From: Maritimibacter sp. DP1N21-5
Lineage (GTDB): Bacteria; Pseudomonadota; Alphaproteobacteria; Rhodobacterales; Rhodobacteraceae
Length of the DNA stretch: 64,000 bases
NCBI RefSeq assembly: GCF_019218295.1
Contig: NZ_JAHUZF010000006.1
Span: forward strand, 434,001 to 498,000
Direction: 5' to 3'
Part shown: positions 49,817-58,271 of the stretch, piece by piece
Layout of the letters: the number at the start of each line of letters is the position of its first letter
How positions within the stretch are numbered: the first letter of the stretch is position 1
Notes under the pieces: model-generated
Databases searched by the model: none
The model's input: only the letters and a program-made list of their open reading frames with translations
What the model was told of the DNA's origin: nothing
Translations under genes and position numbers: made by a program

Positions 49817-51061
49817 TCAGTTCGGGGTCTGTGCCGCGAGGACAGCGGCCGCGACGGAGATGGCGCGGCCCATGTCGGTGGCGCTCGCATGTTCCTCGGG
49901 CACGTGGCTGACCCCGTCCCGGCACCTTAGAAAGAGCATCGCGATAGGGCAGAGGTCGGCCATGGCGCTGGCATCATGGGTGGCACCCGAGGGAAGCTCG
50001 CGCCCCGCGCCGCTGTGATCGATGTCGGCTGCGACGAGGGCGGCACGAAGCGCCGGGTCGCAGGGCTGTGCGGGCTGAACATAGGTGCGGCGCATGTCGA
50101 GGGCGAGGCCGCGCAGGTCGGCGATCTCGCCCGCCCTGTCCGCCAGGCGCTGGCCGGCGGCGGCGCGCAGGCCATCGTCGGGCGCGCGGATTTCAAGTGT
50201 TAGTCGCGCCTCGCGCGGCACGGCGTTCACCACACCGGGCGCAATGTCGATCTGGCCGACCGTGACCCGAAGATCCTCGCTGCGCCTTCCGAAGTCATGG
50301 ACGAAGGAGATGAAGTCCGCCGCACCGACGAGCGCATCCTGCCGTCCCTCCATGGGCAGGGTCCCCGCGTGCCCGGTCCGTCCCGTGAAGGTCACCGTAT
50401 GACGCTCGATCCCGCAGATCGCCGTCACGATCCCCAAAGGCAGGCGCTCGGCTTCGAGGATCGGTCCCTGTTCGATATGGAGTTCCAGATATCCCATTGC
50501 GCGCGCCGGGTCGCGGGCGAGGGAGGGGATGGCGTCCGGGTCGCAGCCAAACTCGGTCAGCGCTTCGCGCAGGGAAATGCCCTCCCGGTCCTTCAGATCG
50601 AGCACGGAAGGGTCGAAGGTGCCTGCCAGGGCTCGAGGCCCGATGAGCGCGGTCGGAAACCGCACGCCTTCTTCGTCGGCAAAGGCGGCGACCTCGATTG
50701 CGAAGGGCAGGACGATGCCCTCGGAGGTCAGCTTCTCCACTGCCAGACAGGCGAGCGCGACCCCCATGATACCGTCGAACGCGCCACCCTCGCGCACCGA
50801 ATCCTGGTGCGACCCCATGTAGAACGTCGGGGCATCGGCTGGTCCGCGTCGTCCGATGAGCGTCCCGGCGGCATCGAGCGACACCTCCATCCCGGCGGAG
50901 GTCATCCAGTCCGTGATCTCGGCCAAGGCGTCGCGATGTGCCGAGGTGAAGGGCAGGCGGGTGACGCCCTGTCCGGGGGCGGAACAGCGGGCGATCCGCG
51001 CGAGCCGTTCCTCGGCGAGCCGGCCCCAGTCAGAGGCGGCTGGAGGCGCCGGGTCAGTCAA
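49817..51061 (-). CDS. M20-family amidohydrolase (N-carbamoyl-L-amino-acid hydrolase / allantoate amidohydrolase type)
   Basis: Zn-dependent peptidase-family enzyme of 414 residues that probably removes a carbamoyl or ureido group. Metal-binding motifs are GSHQDSVREGGAFDGIMGV near residue 78, AFADEEGVRFP near residue 120, HIEQGPILE near residue 190, and the C-terminal SGATHDASAMADL near residue 372. The start is taken at TTG 51061, overlapping the end of the DUF1028 gene by 8 bp, so the two are co-translated. Allantoate is a tempting substrate given the urate genes, but those lie 50 kb away, so N-carbamoyl amino acids are equally likely. Confidence 0.85.
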   Translation of the reverse strand: MTDPAPPAASDWGRLAEERLARIARCSAPGQGVTRLPFTSAHRDALAEITDWMTSAGMEVSLDAAGTLIGRRGPADAPTFYMGSHQDSVREGGAFDGIMGVALACLAVEKLTSEGIVLPFAIEVAAFADEEGVRFPTALIGPRALAGTFDPSVLDLKDREGISLREALTEFGCDPDAIPSLARDPARAMGYLELHIEQGPILEAERLPLGIVTAICGIERHTVTFTGRTGHAGTLPMEGRQDALVGAADFISFVHDFGRRSEDLRVTVGQIDIAPGVVNAVPREARLTLEIRAPDDGLRAAAGQRLADRAGEIADLRGLALDMRRTYVQPAQPCDPALRAALVAADIDHSGAGRELPSGATHDASAMADLCPIAMLFLRCRDGVSHVPEEHASATDMGRAISVAAAVLAAQTPN

Positions 51062-51713
51062 GTGCGCGCTCCGGTTCCGCAAGCGTCGGCACCTGCCGCG
51101 CCCAGAAGGCATAGTCGCCCGAGGTCGCGCGATCATGAAGGTCGAGGAGCGCGCCGACCGGATCCGGCGCATAGTCGATGCGCAGGCTTAGAGGGGCGTG
51201 ATGGGGGGACACGACCAAGAGCGCGGCCGACATGAGCCCCCGCGAGTCGCTACCAGCGCCGCGACCGGCGACGAGCGCGGCAAGGAGCCGCTCGGACAGG
51301 TGACCGGCGCTGGACCGGAAGGCTTCGACGGTCGACGGAACGACGTCGTCCGAGGCGAGAAGATTGCCGGTGGCCACCCCTGTCTCGAACACCATTTCCC
51401 CCACTTTCGGTGTGTTGGAGGCTCCGGTGAAACTTGCCGCGTCCTGAGTCCCGATCACGGCAAGTTGCCGGAAGTCGCGACCGCCGTCCGCGCCCGTGAT
51501 CCGGGACACTGCCTGCGCCGCGGTTTCGCCGGTTTCGAGCGCCGCGAGCGCCTCGTCGCCCCAGAGAGTGGAGGGCGAGGCGCCTTGGGAGGCGCTCATC
51601 CCGACCCCGGCGCGACCCCGAAGAACCCAGCCCCCGACGCAAAGCGACCCTGTCGCCGCCGCGCCGCCGAATGCCCCTGTTTCCGGGTCTCTCGCGAGAA
51701 TGGAATAGGTCAT
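51054..51713 (-). CDS. DUF1028 (Ntn-hydrolase-like) protein
   Basis: This 219-residue protein starts at ATG 51713 after GGAGG. The DUF1028 pattern is clear: MTYSILARDPETGAFGGAAA, TGSLCVGGWVLRGRAGVGMS, SQGASPSTLWGDEALAAL and RQLAVIGTQDAASFTGASNT. The family has an Ntn-hydrolase-like fold and often lies next to peptide transporters and M20 hydrolases, as here. It leads the minus-strand arm of the GntR-controlled divergent cluster. Its catalytic role is not established to my knowledge. Confidence 0.88.
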   Translation of the reverse strand: MTYSILARDPETGAFGGAAATGSLCVGGWVLRGRAGVGMSASQGASPSTLWGDEALAALETGETAAQAVSRITGADGGRDFRQLAVIGTQDAASFTGASNTPKVGEMVFETGVATGNLLASDDVVPSTVEAFRSSAGHLSERLLAALVAGRGAGSDSRGLMSAALLVVSPHHAPLSLRIDYAPDPVGALLDLHDRATSGDYAFWARQVPTLAEPERALD

Positions 51714-51748
51714 GGGTCCTCCGCTTCGGTGGTTCGTGCTGGCCCCTG

Positions 51749-51792
51749 ATTTATCATGATAAATTGACCGATGCAATTTATCATGATAATTT
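51749..51792. promoter_or_regulatory. Twin GntR-type operators in the divergent DUF1028/ABC transporter region
   Basis: ATTTATCATGATAAAT (51749-51764) is a perfect 16-bp palindrome. AATTTATCATGATAATTT (51775-51792) repeats its 12-bp core TTATCATGATAA with one asymmetric flanking pair. Centres are 27 bp apart. They lie between the divergent arms of a cluster that encodes a FadR-type GntR regulator at 57339, the likely ligand of both sites. Confidence 0.7.
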
Positions 51793-51848
51793 GAGTCGCA
51801 ATCAACGACTAATAATCGACCCCAACAGACCTAAACAGGGAGCTTCAG

Positions 51849-53435
51849 ATGACCTTTCTGACACTCACGCGCCGAGGCCTTTTCGCGGCCGTCGCAACAG
51901 CGGCGCTCGCGACGGGCATCGGCCTCGTCCCCGTCACCACACAGGCCCAGACGCCGCCCGGCGTTCTGATCGTCGGCCAGATCGCCGAGCCGAAATCTCT
52001 GGACCCGGCGGCGGTCACCGCCCAGAACGATTTCCGTATCGTCGTGAACATCTATGAAGGTCTGGTGCGCTACGCCCCGGGCACCCTGGAGGTCGAGCCA
52101 TCGTTGGCGGAAAGCTGGGAGGTTTCGGACGATGGCACGGAATATACCTTCATGCTCAAAGACGGTGTGATGTTCCATGACGGCACGCCGTTCAACGCCG
52201 AGGCCGTGAAGTTCAACTTCGACCGGATGCTGGACGAGGAGCACCCGCAGCACGACACCGGCCCCTTCCCGCTGGCCTTTTTCTTTTCCGCCGTCGAGAA
52301 CGTCGAGGTCGTCGATGACCTGACGGTGAAATTCACCCTGAACGAACCCTATGCGCCGTTCCTGTCGAACCTTGCCTATCCCACCGGGCTGCTTGTCTCG
52401 CCTGCCGCCGTGGAAGCGGGCGGGGCGGACTATGGCCGCAACCCCGTCGGCACGGGACCGTTCAAATTCGCCGAGTGGCGGTCGAACGAAGCGGTCGTGG
52501 TCGAACGGAACCCGGACTATCACGGCGACCTTGCCGGCACCGAAGCGGTTGTCTTCCGTCCGATCACCGATGCGAACACGCGGGTTGCAGAAATGCTGTC
52601 GGGGGGGATCGACGTGATGGTCGAAGTGCCACCCACGGCCTTGTCGGAATTCCAGGGCGACGGTTACTCGGTCGTGGAACAGGCCGGGCCGCACGTCTGG
52701 TTCCTGATCCTGAACGCCAAGGAAGGCCCCTTTGCCGACAAGCTGGTGCGGCAGGCCGCGAACTATGCGATCAACAAGGAAGCGCTGGTGAACGATGTGC
52801 TGGAAGGCACGGCCGAGGTCGCTTCCGGCCCGATCCCGCCCGCCTTCGCTTGGGCATATAACGAAGATCTTGACCCCTATCCCTATGACCCCGAGCGGGC
52901 CAAGGAGCTTCTGGCCGAAGCCGGTGTCGAGACCCCGGAAGTGACCTTCTACGTGACCGAAGGCGGCTCGGGCATGCTCGACCCGATCCCGATGGGGACG
53001 GCCATCCAGGCGGATCTGAACGCGGTCGGCTTCGACGTGCGGATCGAGACCTACGAATGGAACACCTTTCTTGGTGAGGTGAACCCGGGGCTGGAGGGCA
53101 AGGCGGACATGGCCGAAATGGCGTGGATGACCAATGACCCTGATACGCTCCCATTCCTTGCGCTGCGCACCGAAGCCTTCCCGGATCAGGGTGGGTTCAA
53201 CTCGGGCTATTACTCCAACCCGGACGTCGATGACCTCCTGTCCAAGGCCCGTGTCGCCACGGATCAGGAAGAACGCGCGGCGCTTTACAAGGAAATGCAG
53301 GCCATCGTTCAGGACGATGCCCCTTGGGTCTTCGTGGCGAACTGGAAGCAGAACGCGGTCACGACAGACCGGGTGGAAAACTTCGACCTGGAGCCGTCGT
53401 TCCTCTTGATGCTTGAAGACGTCGTGAAGAACTGA
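51849..53435 (+). CDS. ABC transporter substrate-binding protein, peptide/nickel family 5
   Basis: This 528-residue periplasmic solute receptor has the family-5 pattern: EPKSLDPAAVTAQNDFRIVV near residue 38, IYEGLVRYAPGTLEVEPSLA, VMFHDGTPFNAEAVKFNFDR near residue 98, and the late VQDDAPWVFVANW. The N-terminus LTRRGLFAAVATAALATG ending QAQ could be a Sec or a twin-arginine signal. It is first in the transporter operon. The ligand may be an oligopeptide or another amide, judging from the adjacent M20 and DUF1028 genes. Confidence 0.92.
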   Translation: MTFLTLTRRGLFAAVATAALATGIGLVPVTTQAQTPPGVLIVGQIAEPKSLDPAAVTAQNDFRIVVNIYEGLVRYAPGTLEVEPSLAESWEVSDDGTEYTFMLKDGVMFHDGTPFNAEAVKFNFDRMLDEEHPQHDTGPFPLAFFFSAVENVEVVDDLTVKFTLNEPYAPFLSNLAYPTGLLVSPAAVEAGGADYGRNPVGTGPFKFAEWRSNEAVVVERNPDYHGDLAGTEAVVFRPITDANTRVAEMLSGGIDVMVEVPPTALSEFQGDGYSVVEQAGPHVWFLILNAKEGPFADKLVRQAANYAINKEALVNDVLEGTAEVASGPIPPAFAWAYNEDLDPYPYDPERAKELLAEAGVETPEVTFYVTEGGSGMLDPIPMGTAIQADLNAVGFDVRIETYEWNTFLGEVNPGLEGKADMAEMAWMTNDPDTLPFLALRTEAFPDQGGFNSGYYSNPDVDDLLSKARVATDQEERAALYKEMQAIVQDDAPWVFVANWKQNAVTTDRVENFDLEPSFLLMLEDVVKN

Positions 53436-53436
53436 T

Positions 53437-53522
53437 GGCGCCCCGGCTCGCGCCGGGGCGACCCTTTGGGGGGAGGCTGGCCTCCCCCCAACCCCCCCTC
53501 CAAGCTATTTGTGAAGCAGTGA
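53437..53522 (+). repeat. Intergenic palindromic repeat, copy 3
   Basis: It begins 3 bp after the binding-protein stop. Hairpin 1 pairs CGCCCCGGC (53439-53447) with GCCGGGGCG (53452-53460). Hairpin 2 is perfect, with 12-base arms 53466-53477 and 53480-53491. The conserved tail reads GCTATTTGTGAAGCAGTG. Its placement between the binding-protein and permease genes resembles REP elements that shield an upstream mRNA segment. Confidence 0.72.
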
Positions 53523-53601
53523 AGGGGCGGGCTTTGCGCAGTGCGTGACGGGGCGTGATCCATGACCCGGGGCGGTGCGCCCGATGAGGAAAGGCATGCC
53601 C

Positions 53602-54549
53602 ATGGGGTCCTATATTCTCAAACGGTTGATCTCGGCGATCCCGGTCCTGATCGGCATCACGATCATCGTGTTCCTGATCATGGCGATGATCCCCGGCGAT
53701 CCGGCCACCGCTATTCTGGGCAGCTACGCGACGCCCGAAAACGTGGAGAAGCTCAATCGCGACCTGGGTTTGGACAAGCCCCTGTTTGCGCGCTATTTCA
53801 TCTGGCTGGGCAATATGCTCGGTGGAGATTTCGGCCGCAGCTTCAGCCTCAATCGCCCGGTGCTCGACGAGATTCTCGAGCGGTTCAACGCGACCCTGAT
53901 CCTCGCGGGGACCGCCTTTGTCATCTGTTCGGTCCTCGGCATCCTCGCGGGCGTCGTGTCGGCCGCGCGCCAATACGGCTTTGCCGACAAGGCGATCACC
54001 TTCGTGGTGCTGATCGGGATCTCGATCCCGTCCTTTTTCCTTGGCATGATGATGATCCTTCTCTTCGCGGTGAACCTGAGATGGCTGCCGGTCTCGGGGA
54101 TGTATGCGATCTATGGCGGGGGCGACCTGCCGGACCTGATTTCGCATCTGATCATGCCGGCCTCGGCCCTCGCCGTGGTCGCCACGGGCGTGATTGCACG
54201 TCTTTCGCGCTCGGCCATGCTAGAGGTCCTGAGGCAGGACTACATCCGCACCGCGCGCGCCAAGGGCGTGGGCGAGGGCCGGGTGCTCTACGGTCATGCG
54301 CTGCGCGCGGCGATGGTGTCGATCATCCCGGTTCTGGGCATCCAGGCGGGCTTCGTGCTGTCGGGATCGGTCTTTATCGAGATCGTGTTCCAGTGGCCGG
54401 GCGTAGGCCGGATGCTGGTCGACGCGATCCTGACGCGTGACATCCTGCTGGTTCAGGGCGGCGTCGTCTTCGTCGCGGCCTGTTACGTCTTCTTCAACAT
54501 CTGCGTGGATGTGGCCCAGTCGCTTCTCGATCCGAGGATCAAGACATGA
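53602..54549 (+). CDS. ABC transporter permease, DppB type
   Basis: This 315-residue inner-membrane subunit has six helices. The N-terminal SYILKRLISAIPVLIGITII is characteristic of DppB-like permeases. MIPGDPATAILG follows, and the EAA loop reads ARAKGVGEGRVLYGHALRA near residue 220. ATG 53602 is chosen because GAGGAAAGG lies 7 nt upstream; nearby ATG 53584/53596 and GTG 53575 are alternatives. Its end overlaps the next gene by 4 bp. Confidence 0.9.
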   Translation: MGSYILKRLISAIPVLIGITIIVFLIMAMIPGDPATAILGSYATPENVEKLNRDLGLDKPLFARYFIWLGNMLGGDFGRSFSLNRPVLDEILERFNATLILAGTAFVICSVLGILAGVVSAARQYGFADKAITFVVLIGISIPSFFLGMMMILLFAVNLRWLPVSGMYAIYGGGDLPDLISHLIMPASALAVVATGVIARLSRSAMLEVLRQDYIRTARAKGVGEGRVLYGHALRAAMVSIIPVLGIQAGFVLSGSVFIEIVFQWPGVGRMLVDAILTRDILLVQGGVVFVAACYVFFNICVDVAQSLLDPRIKT

Positions 54550-56414
54550 AGTTCCTGTCGCTTCTGTTTCGCAACCGGCTGGCCGCCATGGGGGCCGTGG
54601 TCCTGGGGCTCATCGTTCTTCTGGTCCTCCTGATCCCGCTGCTGCCGCTCCAGGACCCCGATGTGACCAACACCGCAGACCGCTTCCTGCCTCCGTTTTC
54701 CGAGGGGCATCTTCTGGGGACCGACCACCTCGGGCGCGATCTTCTTGCGCGGCTTCTTCATGGCACGCGGCTGTCGCTTGCCGTGGGGCTTTTCGCGGCG
54801 CTCATCGCGGGGACCATCGGCTCGGCCGTGGGGATCATCGCGGGCTATTTCGGGGGGCGGGTCGACAACGTGATCATGCGCGGCATCGACATGCTCATGG
54901 CCTTTCCCTACATCCTGCTCGCCCTCGCCATCGTCGCCGCACTCGGGCCCGGACTTCTCAATGCTCTCATCGCGGTGGCCGCCGTTAACATCCCGTTCTT
55001 TGCGCGGAACATTCGCGGCATCACCGTGGGCCTCGCCGGTCGGGAGTTCATCGACGCCGCGCGGCTCGCGGGCATGGGCCATACGCGGATCATCCTGACC
55101 GAACTTCTGCCCAATGTGCTCTCGACCATCGTCATCGCCATGTCGACCACCGTGGGCTGGATGATCCTCGAGACCGCGGGTCTGTCGTTCCTGGGGCTGG
55201 GATCCCAGCCGCCGCAGGCCGATCTGGGTTCGATGCTGGGCGAAGCGCGCTCGGCGCTGATCACAGATCCGCATACCTCGATCATTCCGGGGATCATGAT
55301 CTTCCTCATTGTCATGTCGATCAACCTGCTGGGCGACGGGGTGCGCGACGCGCTTGATCCCAGGCTCCGGTCCGGCGCGCTCGCCCGGCCGCAGGCGCGG
55401 ACCATTCTGGACCGCAGGGGAGCGGTCCCCGCGGATGACGGAATGGGGCTTCTCAATATCCAGAACCTCGAGACCCAGTTCCATGTCGGCAAGCGCGTCT
55501 ACCGCGCGGTGAACGACGTGTCGCTCCACGTGAACCCCGGAGAATGCCTTGGCGTGATCGGAGAAAGCGGATCGGGTAAGTCGGTGACGGCCCTGTCGGT
55601 CATGGGGCTCGTCGCCTCGCCGCCCGGTGTGGTGACGGGTGGGGCGGTGCGTTACGAGGGTGAAGACCTGCTCTCCGCGCCCTTCGAGAGCCTGCGCAGG
55701 AAGCGCGGTGAAAAGGTCGCCTATATCTTTCAGGATCCGCTCTCGACGCTTCATCCGCTTTACCGCGTGGGCGACCAGCTGGCCGAAGCGATCCGGGTCC
55801 ACCACAAGCTGTCCGACAGCGCCGCCAAGGCGCGCGCGGTGGAATTGCTCCGCTCGGTGCGCATTCCGAACCCCGAGAGCCGGATCCGCAACTATCCGCA
55901 CGAGATGTCGGGGGGCATGCGCCAGCGTGTGGGGATCGCCATGGCGCTCGCCAACGATCCCGACGTGATCATCGCGGACGAGCCGACCACCGCGCTCGAC
56001 GTGACCGTGCAGGCGCAGATCCTTTCGCTCCTCGATGACCTCAGGCGCGAACGCGGGCTGGCCATCGTCTTCATCACTCATGACTTCGGTGTCGTGGCGC
56101 AGCTGTGCGACCGGGTGGCGGTGATGTATGGCGGCCGGATCGTGGAGCAGGGGACGACCGCGGATATCCTCGACCATCCTGCACATCCTTACACCAAGCG
56201 TCTCATGGCCTGTGTCCCGGAGCTGGGCGGCGGCAAACGCGCGCTTGCGGCCATTCCGGGCCTGCCGCCCATCGTGTCCGACCTGCCGCCGGGCTGCGCC
56301 TTCGCGCCGCGCTGCGACAAGGCGACCGAGGGCTGTCGCGAGGGCGAGATCGAGCTGGAAGGCAACGCCACCCGGGCGGTTCGCTGCATTCATCCCGAAG
56401 AGGAGATCGCATGA
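54546..56414 (+). CDS. ABC transporter fused permease/ATPase (DppC-DppD fusion)
   Basis: One 622-residue open frame joins two proteins that are normally separate. Residues about 1-280 are a DppC-type permease: [20 protein letters not shown], the EAA loop [20 protein letters not shown] and [18 protein letters not shown]. After a short linker (about 281-300), residues about 302-622 form a DppD-type ATPase: Walker [14 protein letters not shown]-loop [10 protein letters not shown], signature [12 protein letters not shown], Walker [14 protein letters not shown] and the C-terminal oligopeptide-transporter Cys motif. No stop or restart lies at the joint. The fusion is known in related bacteria. Confidence 0.92.
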   Translation: MKFLSLLFRNRLAAMGAVVLGLIVLLVLLIPLLPLQDPDVTNTADRFLPPFSEGHLLGTDHLGRDLLARLLHGTRLSLAVGLFAALIAGTIGSAVGIIAGYFGGRVDNVIMRGIDMLMAFPYILLALAIVAALGPGLLNALIAVAAVNIPFFARNIRGITVGLAGREFIDAARLAGMGHTRIILTELLPNVLSTIVIAMSTTVGWMILETAGLSFLGLGSQPPQADLGSMLGEARSALITDPHTSIIPGIMIFLIVMSINLLGDGVRDALDPRLRSGALARPQARTILDRRGAVPADDGMGLLNIQNLETQFHVGKRVYRAVNDVSLHVNPGECLGVIGESGSGKSVTALSVMGLVASPPGVVTGGAVRYEGEDLLSAPFESLRRKRGEKVAYIFQDPLSTLHPLYRVGDQLAEAIRVHHKLSDSAAKARAVELLRSVRIPNPESRIRNYPHEMSGGMRQRVGIAMALANDPDVIIADEPTTALDVTVQAQILSLLDDLRRERGLAIVFITHDFGVVAQLCDRVAVMYGGRIVEQGTTADILDHPAHPYTKRLMACVPELGGGKRALAAIPGLPPIVSDLPPGCAFAPRCDKATEGCREGEIELEGNATRAVRCIHPEEEIA

Positions 56415-57364
56415 GTATCGCCTTGAAAGTGACCGACCTCGCCAAGACCTTTCCGATTTCGGGCGGGCTCTTCGGGCGGCAGAAGGCGGGCGTGCGTGCC
56501 GTGCGTCCGATGAGTTTCTCGGTGGCGACGGGGGAAACGCTGGGGATTGTCGGCGAGTCCGGTTGTGGCAAGTCGACACTTGCGCGCATGCTCGTGGGTC
56601 TTCTGGATCCGAGCGAGGGCCATATCGAGATCGAGGGCAAGGCGCTCGACAATGCGGACCCGGCGGCCTTCGGGCGGCTCATCCAGTATATCTTCCAGGA
56701 CCCGGTGTCCTCGCTCAACCCGCGCAAGACCATCAAGCAGATCATGGAGGCACCGCTCAAACGCCTCTACGGCATGGGGCGGGCCGAGCGCGACCGGCGG
56801 ATCGACGAGATCTTCGATTCCGTGAACCTGCGCACCGAGTTCCTCGAACGTTATCCGCACGAGTTTTCGGGCGGGCAGGCCCAGCGGATCGGGATCGCCC
56901 GGGCATTGGCGGCGTCGCCCCGGATCATCATTCTGGACGAGCCTGTTTCGGCGCTCGACGTATCGGTGCAGGCGCAGGTCCTGAACCTGATGCGCGATCT
57001 CAAGTCCGAGTTCGGCCTGACCTATCTGTTCATTTCCCATGACCTGGCGGTGGTCGAGGCGGTGTCCGACCGCATCGTGGTGCTCTACTTCGGCGCCGTG
57101 GTCGAGATCGGGCGCGCGCAAGAGGTCTTTGCCAATCCGCGACATCCCTATACGAAGCTTCTGGCCGACAGCGCCCCGGTGGTGGGCCGGCCGTTGACGG
57201 CACCGGAGCAGAAATCGAGCGAGTTGCCCGATCCCCTGAACCCGCCGCCGGGCTGTGCCTTTGCGACGCGCTGCCCCCGGGCAACGGATGTATGCCGAGA
57301 GCGTGACCCCGCGCTCGAACAAGTCGGAGAGGACCAATATGCCGCCTGCTTCCACCCGCTCTGA
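56411..57364 (+). CDS. ABC transporter ATP-binding protein, DppF type
   Basis: This 317-residue ATPase is the second nucleotide-binding subunit of the transporter. Walker A is GESGCGKSTLARM near residue 50, the Q-loop is IFQDPVSSLNPRK, the signature is FSGGQAQRIGIARAL near residue 155, and Walker B is IIILDEPVSALDVSVQAQ. The C-terminal oligopeptide-transporter extension has the Cys pattern GCAFATRCPRATDVC. It starts at ATG 56411 overlapping the previous stop, and its last 26 bp overlap the GntR gene. Confidence 0.94.
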   Translation: MSIALKVTDLAKTFPISGGLFGRQKAGVRAVRPMSFSVATGETLGIVGESGCGKSTLARMLVGLLDPSEGHIEIEGKALDNADPAAFGRLIQYIFQDPVSSLNPRKTIKQIMEAPLKRLYGMGRAERDRRIDEIFDSVNLRTEFLERYPHEFSGGQAQRIGIARALAASPRIIILDEPVSALDVSVQAQVLNLMRDLKSEFGLTYLFISHDLAVVEAVSDRIVVLYFGAVVEIGRAQEVFANPRHPYTKLLADSAPVVGRPLTAPEQKSSELPDPLNPPPGCAFATRCPRATDVCRERDPALEQVGEDQYAACFHPL

Positions 57365-58115
57365 CGGCAGACCCGTGTTGGACCCGAAACTGTCGCGACC
57401 CGCGCAGGTGGCCGAAGCAATCAAGCACTATATCGTGCGCGAGAAGCTGCAGCCGGGGGACCGACTGCCGTCCGAGCCGGAGTTGATCGAGCGGTTCGGC
57501 ATGGCCAAGGGCACGATCCGCGAGGCGCTGCGGCTGCTGGACGCACAGGGGTTGGTCAAATCGCGGACCGGGCCGGGGGGCGGCACCTTCGTCCACGAAG
57601 TCTCGCCCGAGCGCGCGACGGCTTTGCTCGCAAATTACTTCTATTTCAAGGATCTGACCATTTCCGACATCTACCAGCTGCGCCGTGTGCTGGAGCCGGA
57701 ACTGGTCGCCTCGCTCGCCGGTACGCTGCCGCCCCGGGTGATTGCGCGTCTGCGCGAGATCGTGGCGACCTACGCGGAGCCCGCCATGACGGACGACGAA
57801 GAGCGGGACCAGCACATCGCGACGCTGGGGTTTCACAAGGTGCTCGCGGACCAGTCGTCGAACCCGCTTCTGTCTTTCCTGATCGGCTTCATGCTGACCA
57901 TCCTGACCGACATCACTGTCTATCGTCGGCTCTATACGCCGATCAACCGGGACCTCTGGAAGCGGGGTCTGGACTATCATCTTCGCCTCATCGAAGCGCT
58001 GGAGGCTGGAGACGGCAGCGCGGCGCGGGCGATCATGAAAGCGCATATGCAGACGGCACAGCCGCTCATGGAAGGGCAGGAGGCGTTCTCGCTGCGGCGG
58101 TTCATCAAAGACTGA
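57339..58115 (+). CDS. GntR-family (FadR subfamily) regulator
   Basis: This 258-residue regulator has an N-terminal winged helix: VAEAIKHYIVREKLQPGDRL, PSEPELIERFGMAKGTIREA, LRLLDAQGLVKSRTGPGGGT. The C-terminal helical FCD ligand domain has YQLRRVLEPELVASLAG, HKVLADQSSNPLLSFLIGFM and DYHLRLIEALEAGD. ATG 57339 follows GGAGAGG; the start overlaps the ATPase gene by 26 bp, so it ends the transporter operon. It probably binds TTATCATGATAA sites at 51749-51792. Confidence 0.88.
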   Translation: MPPASTRSDGRPVLDPKLSRPAQVAEAIKHYIVREKLQPGDRLPSEPELIERFGMAKGTIREALRLLDAQGLVKSRTGPGGGTFVHEVSPERATALLANYFYFKDLTISDIYQLRRVLEPELVASLAGTLPPRVIARLREIVATYAEPAMTDDEERDQHIATLGFHKVLADQSSNPLLSFLIGFMLTILTDITVYRRLYTPINRDLWKRGLDYHLRLIEALEAGDGSAARAIMKAHMQTAQPLMEGQEAFSLRRFIKD

Positions 58116-58172
58116 CGTTAACCTTTCTAAGGTCCGAGTCTCGCAAGTATTTGCAGTGTTTGATAATTTCAA

Positions 58173-58208
58173 GATTCCGGGATTCTGGAATTCCAGAATC
58201 CCGGAATC
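58173..58208. repeat. Perfect 36-bp palindrome (no loop)
   Basis: Bases 58173-58190 are the exact reverse complement of 58191-58208, with no unpaired centre. It lies between the GntR gene and the metallo-beta-lactamase-fold gene. There is no T tract after it on either strand, so it is not a standard terminator. The arms contain smaller related pieces (GGGATTC and GGAATTCC). Confidence 0.85.
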
Positions 58209-58271
58209 CCTGAACCGGTCGTTCACGAGCCTTTGACCCCGCGCAAGCGAAACGCGTGGCACGGTCTCACC

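Noticed and set aside
49817..51061. Assigning the M20 enzyme firmly as allantoate amidohydrolase of the urate pathway
   Set aside because: Motifs fit both allantoate and N-carbamoyl-amino-acid hydrolases, and the gene sits in a different, GntR-type cluster about 50 kb from the urate genes.
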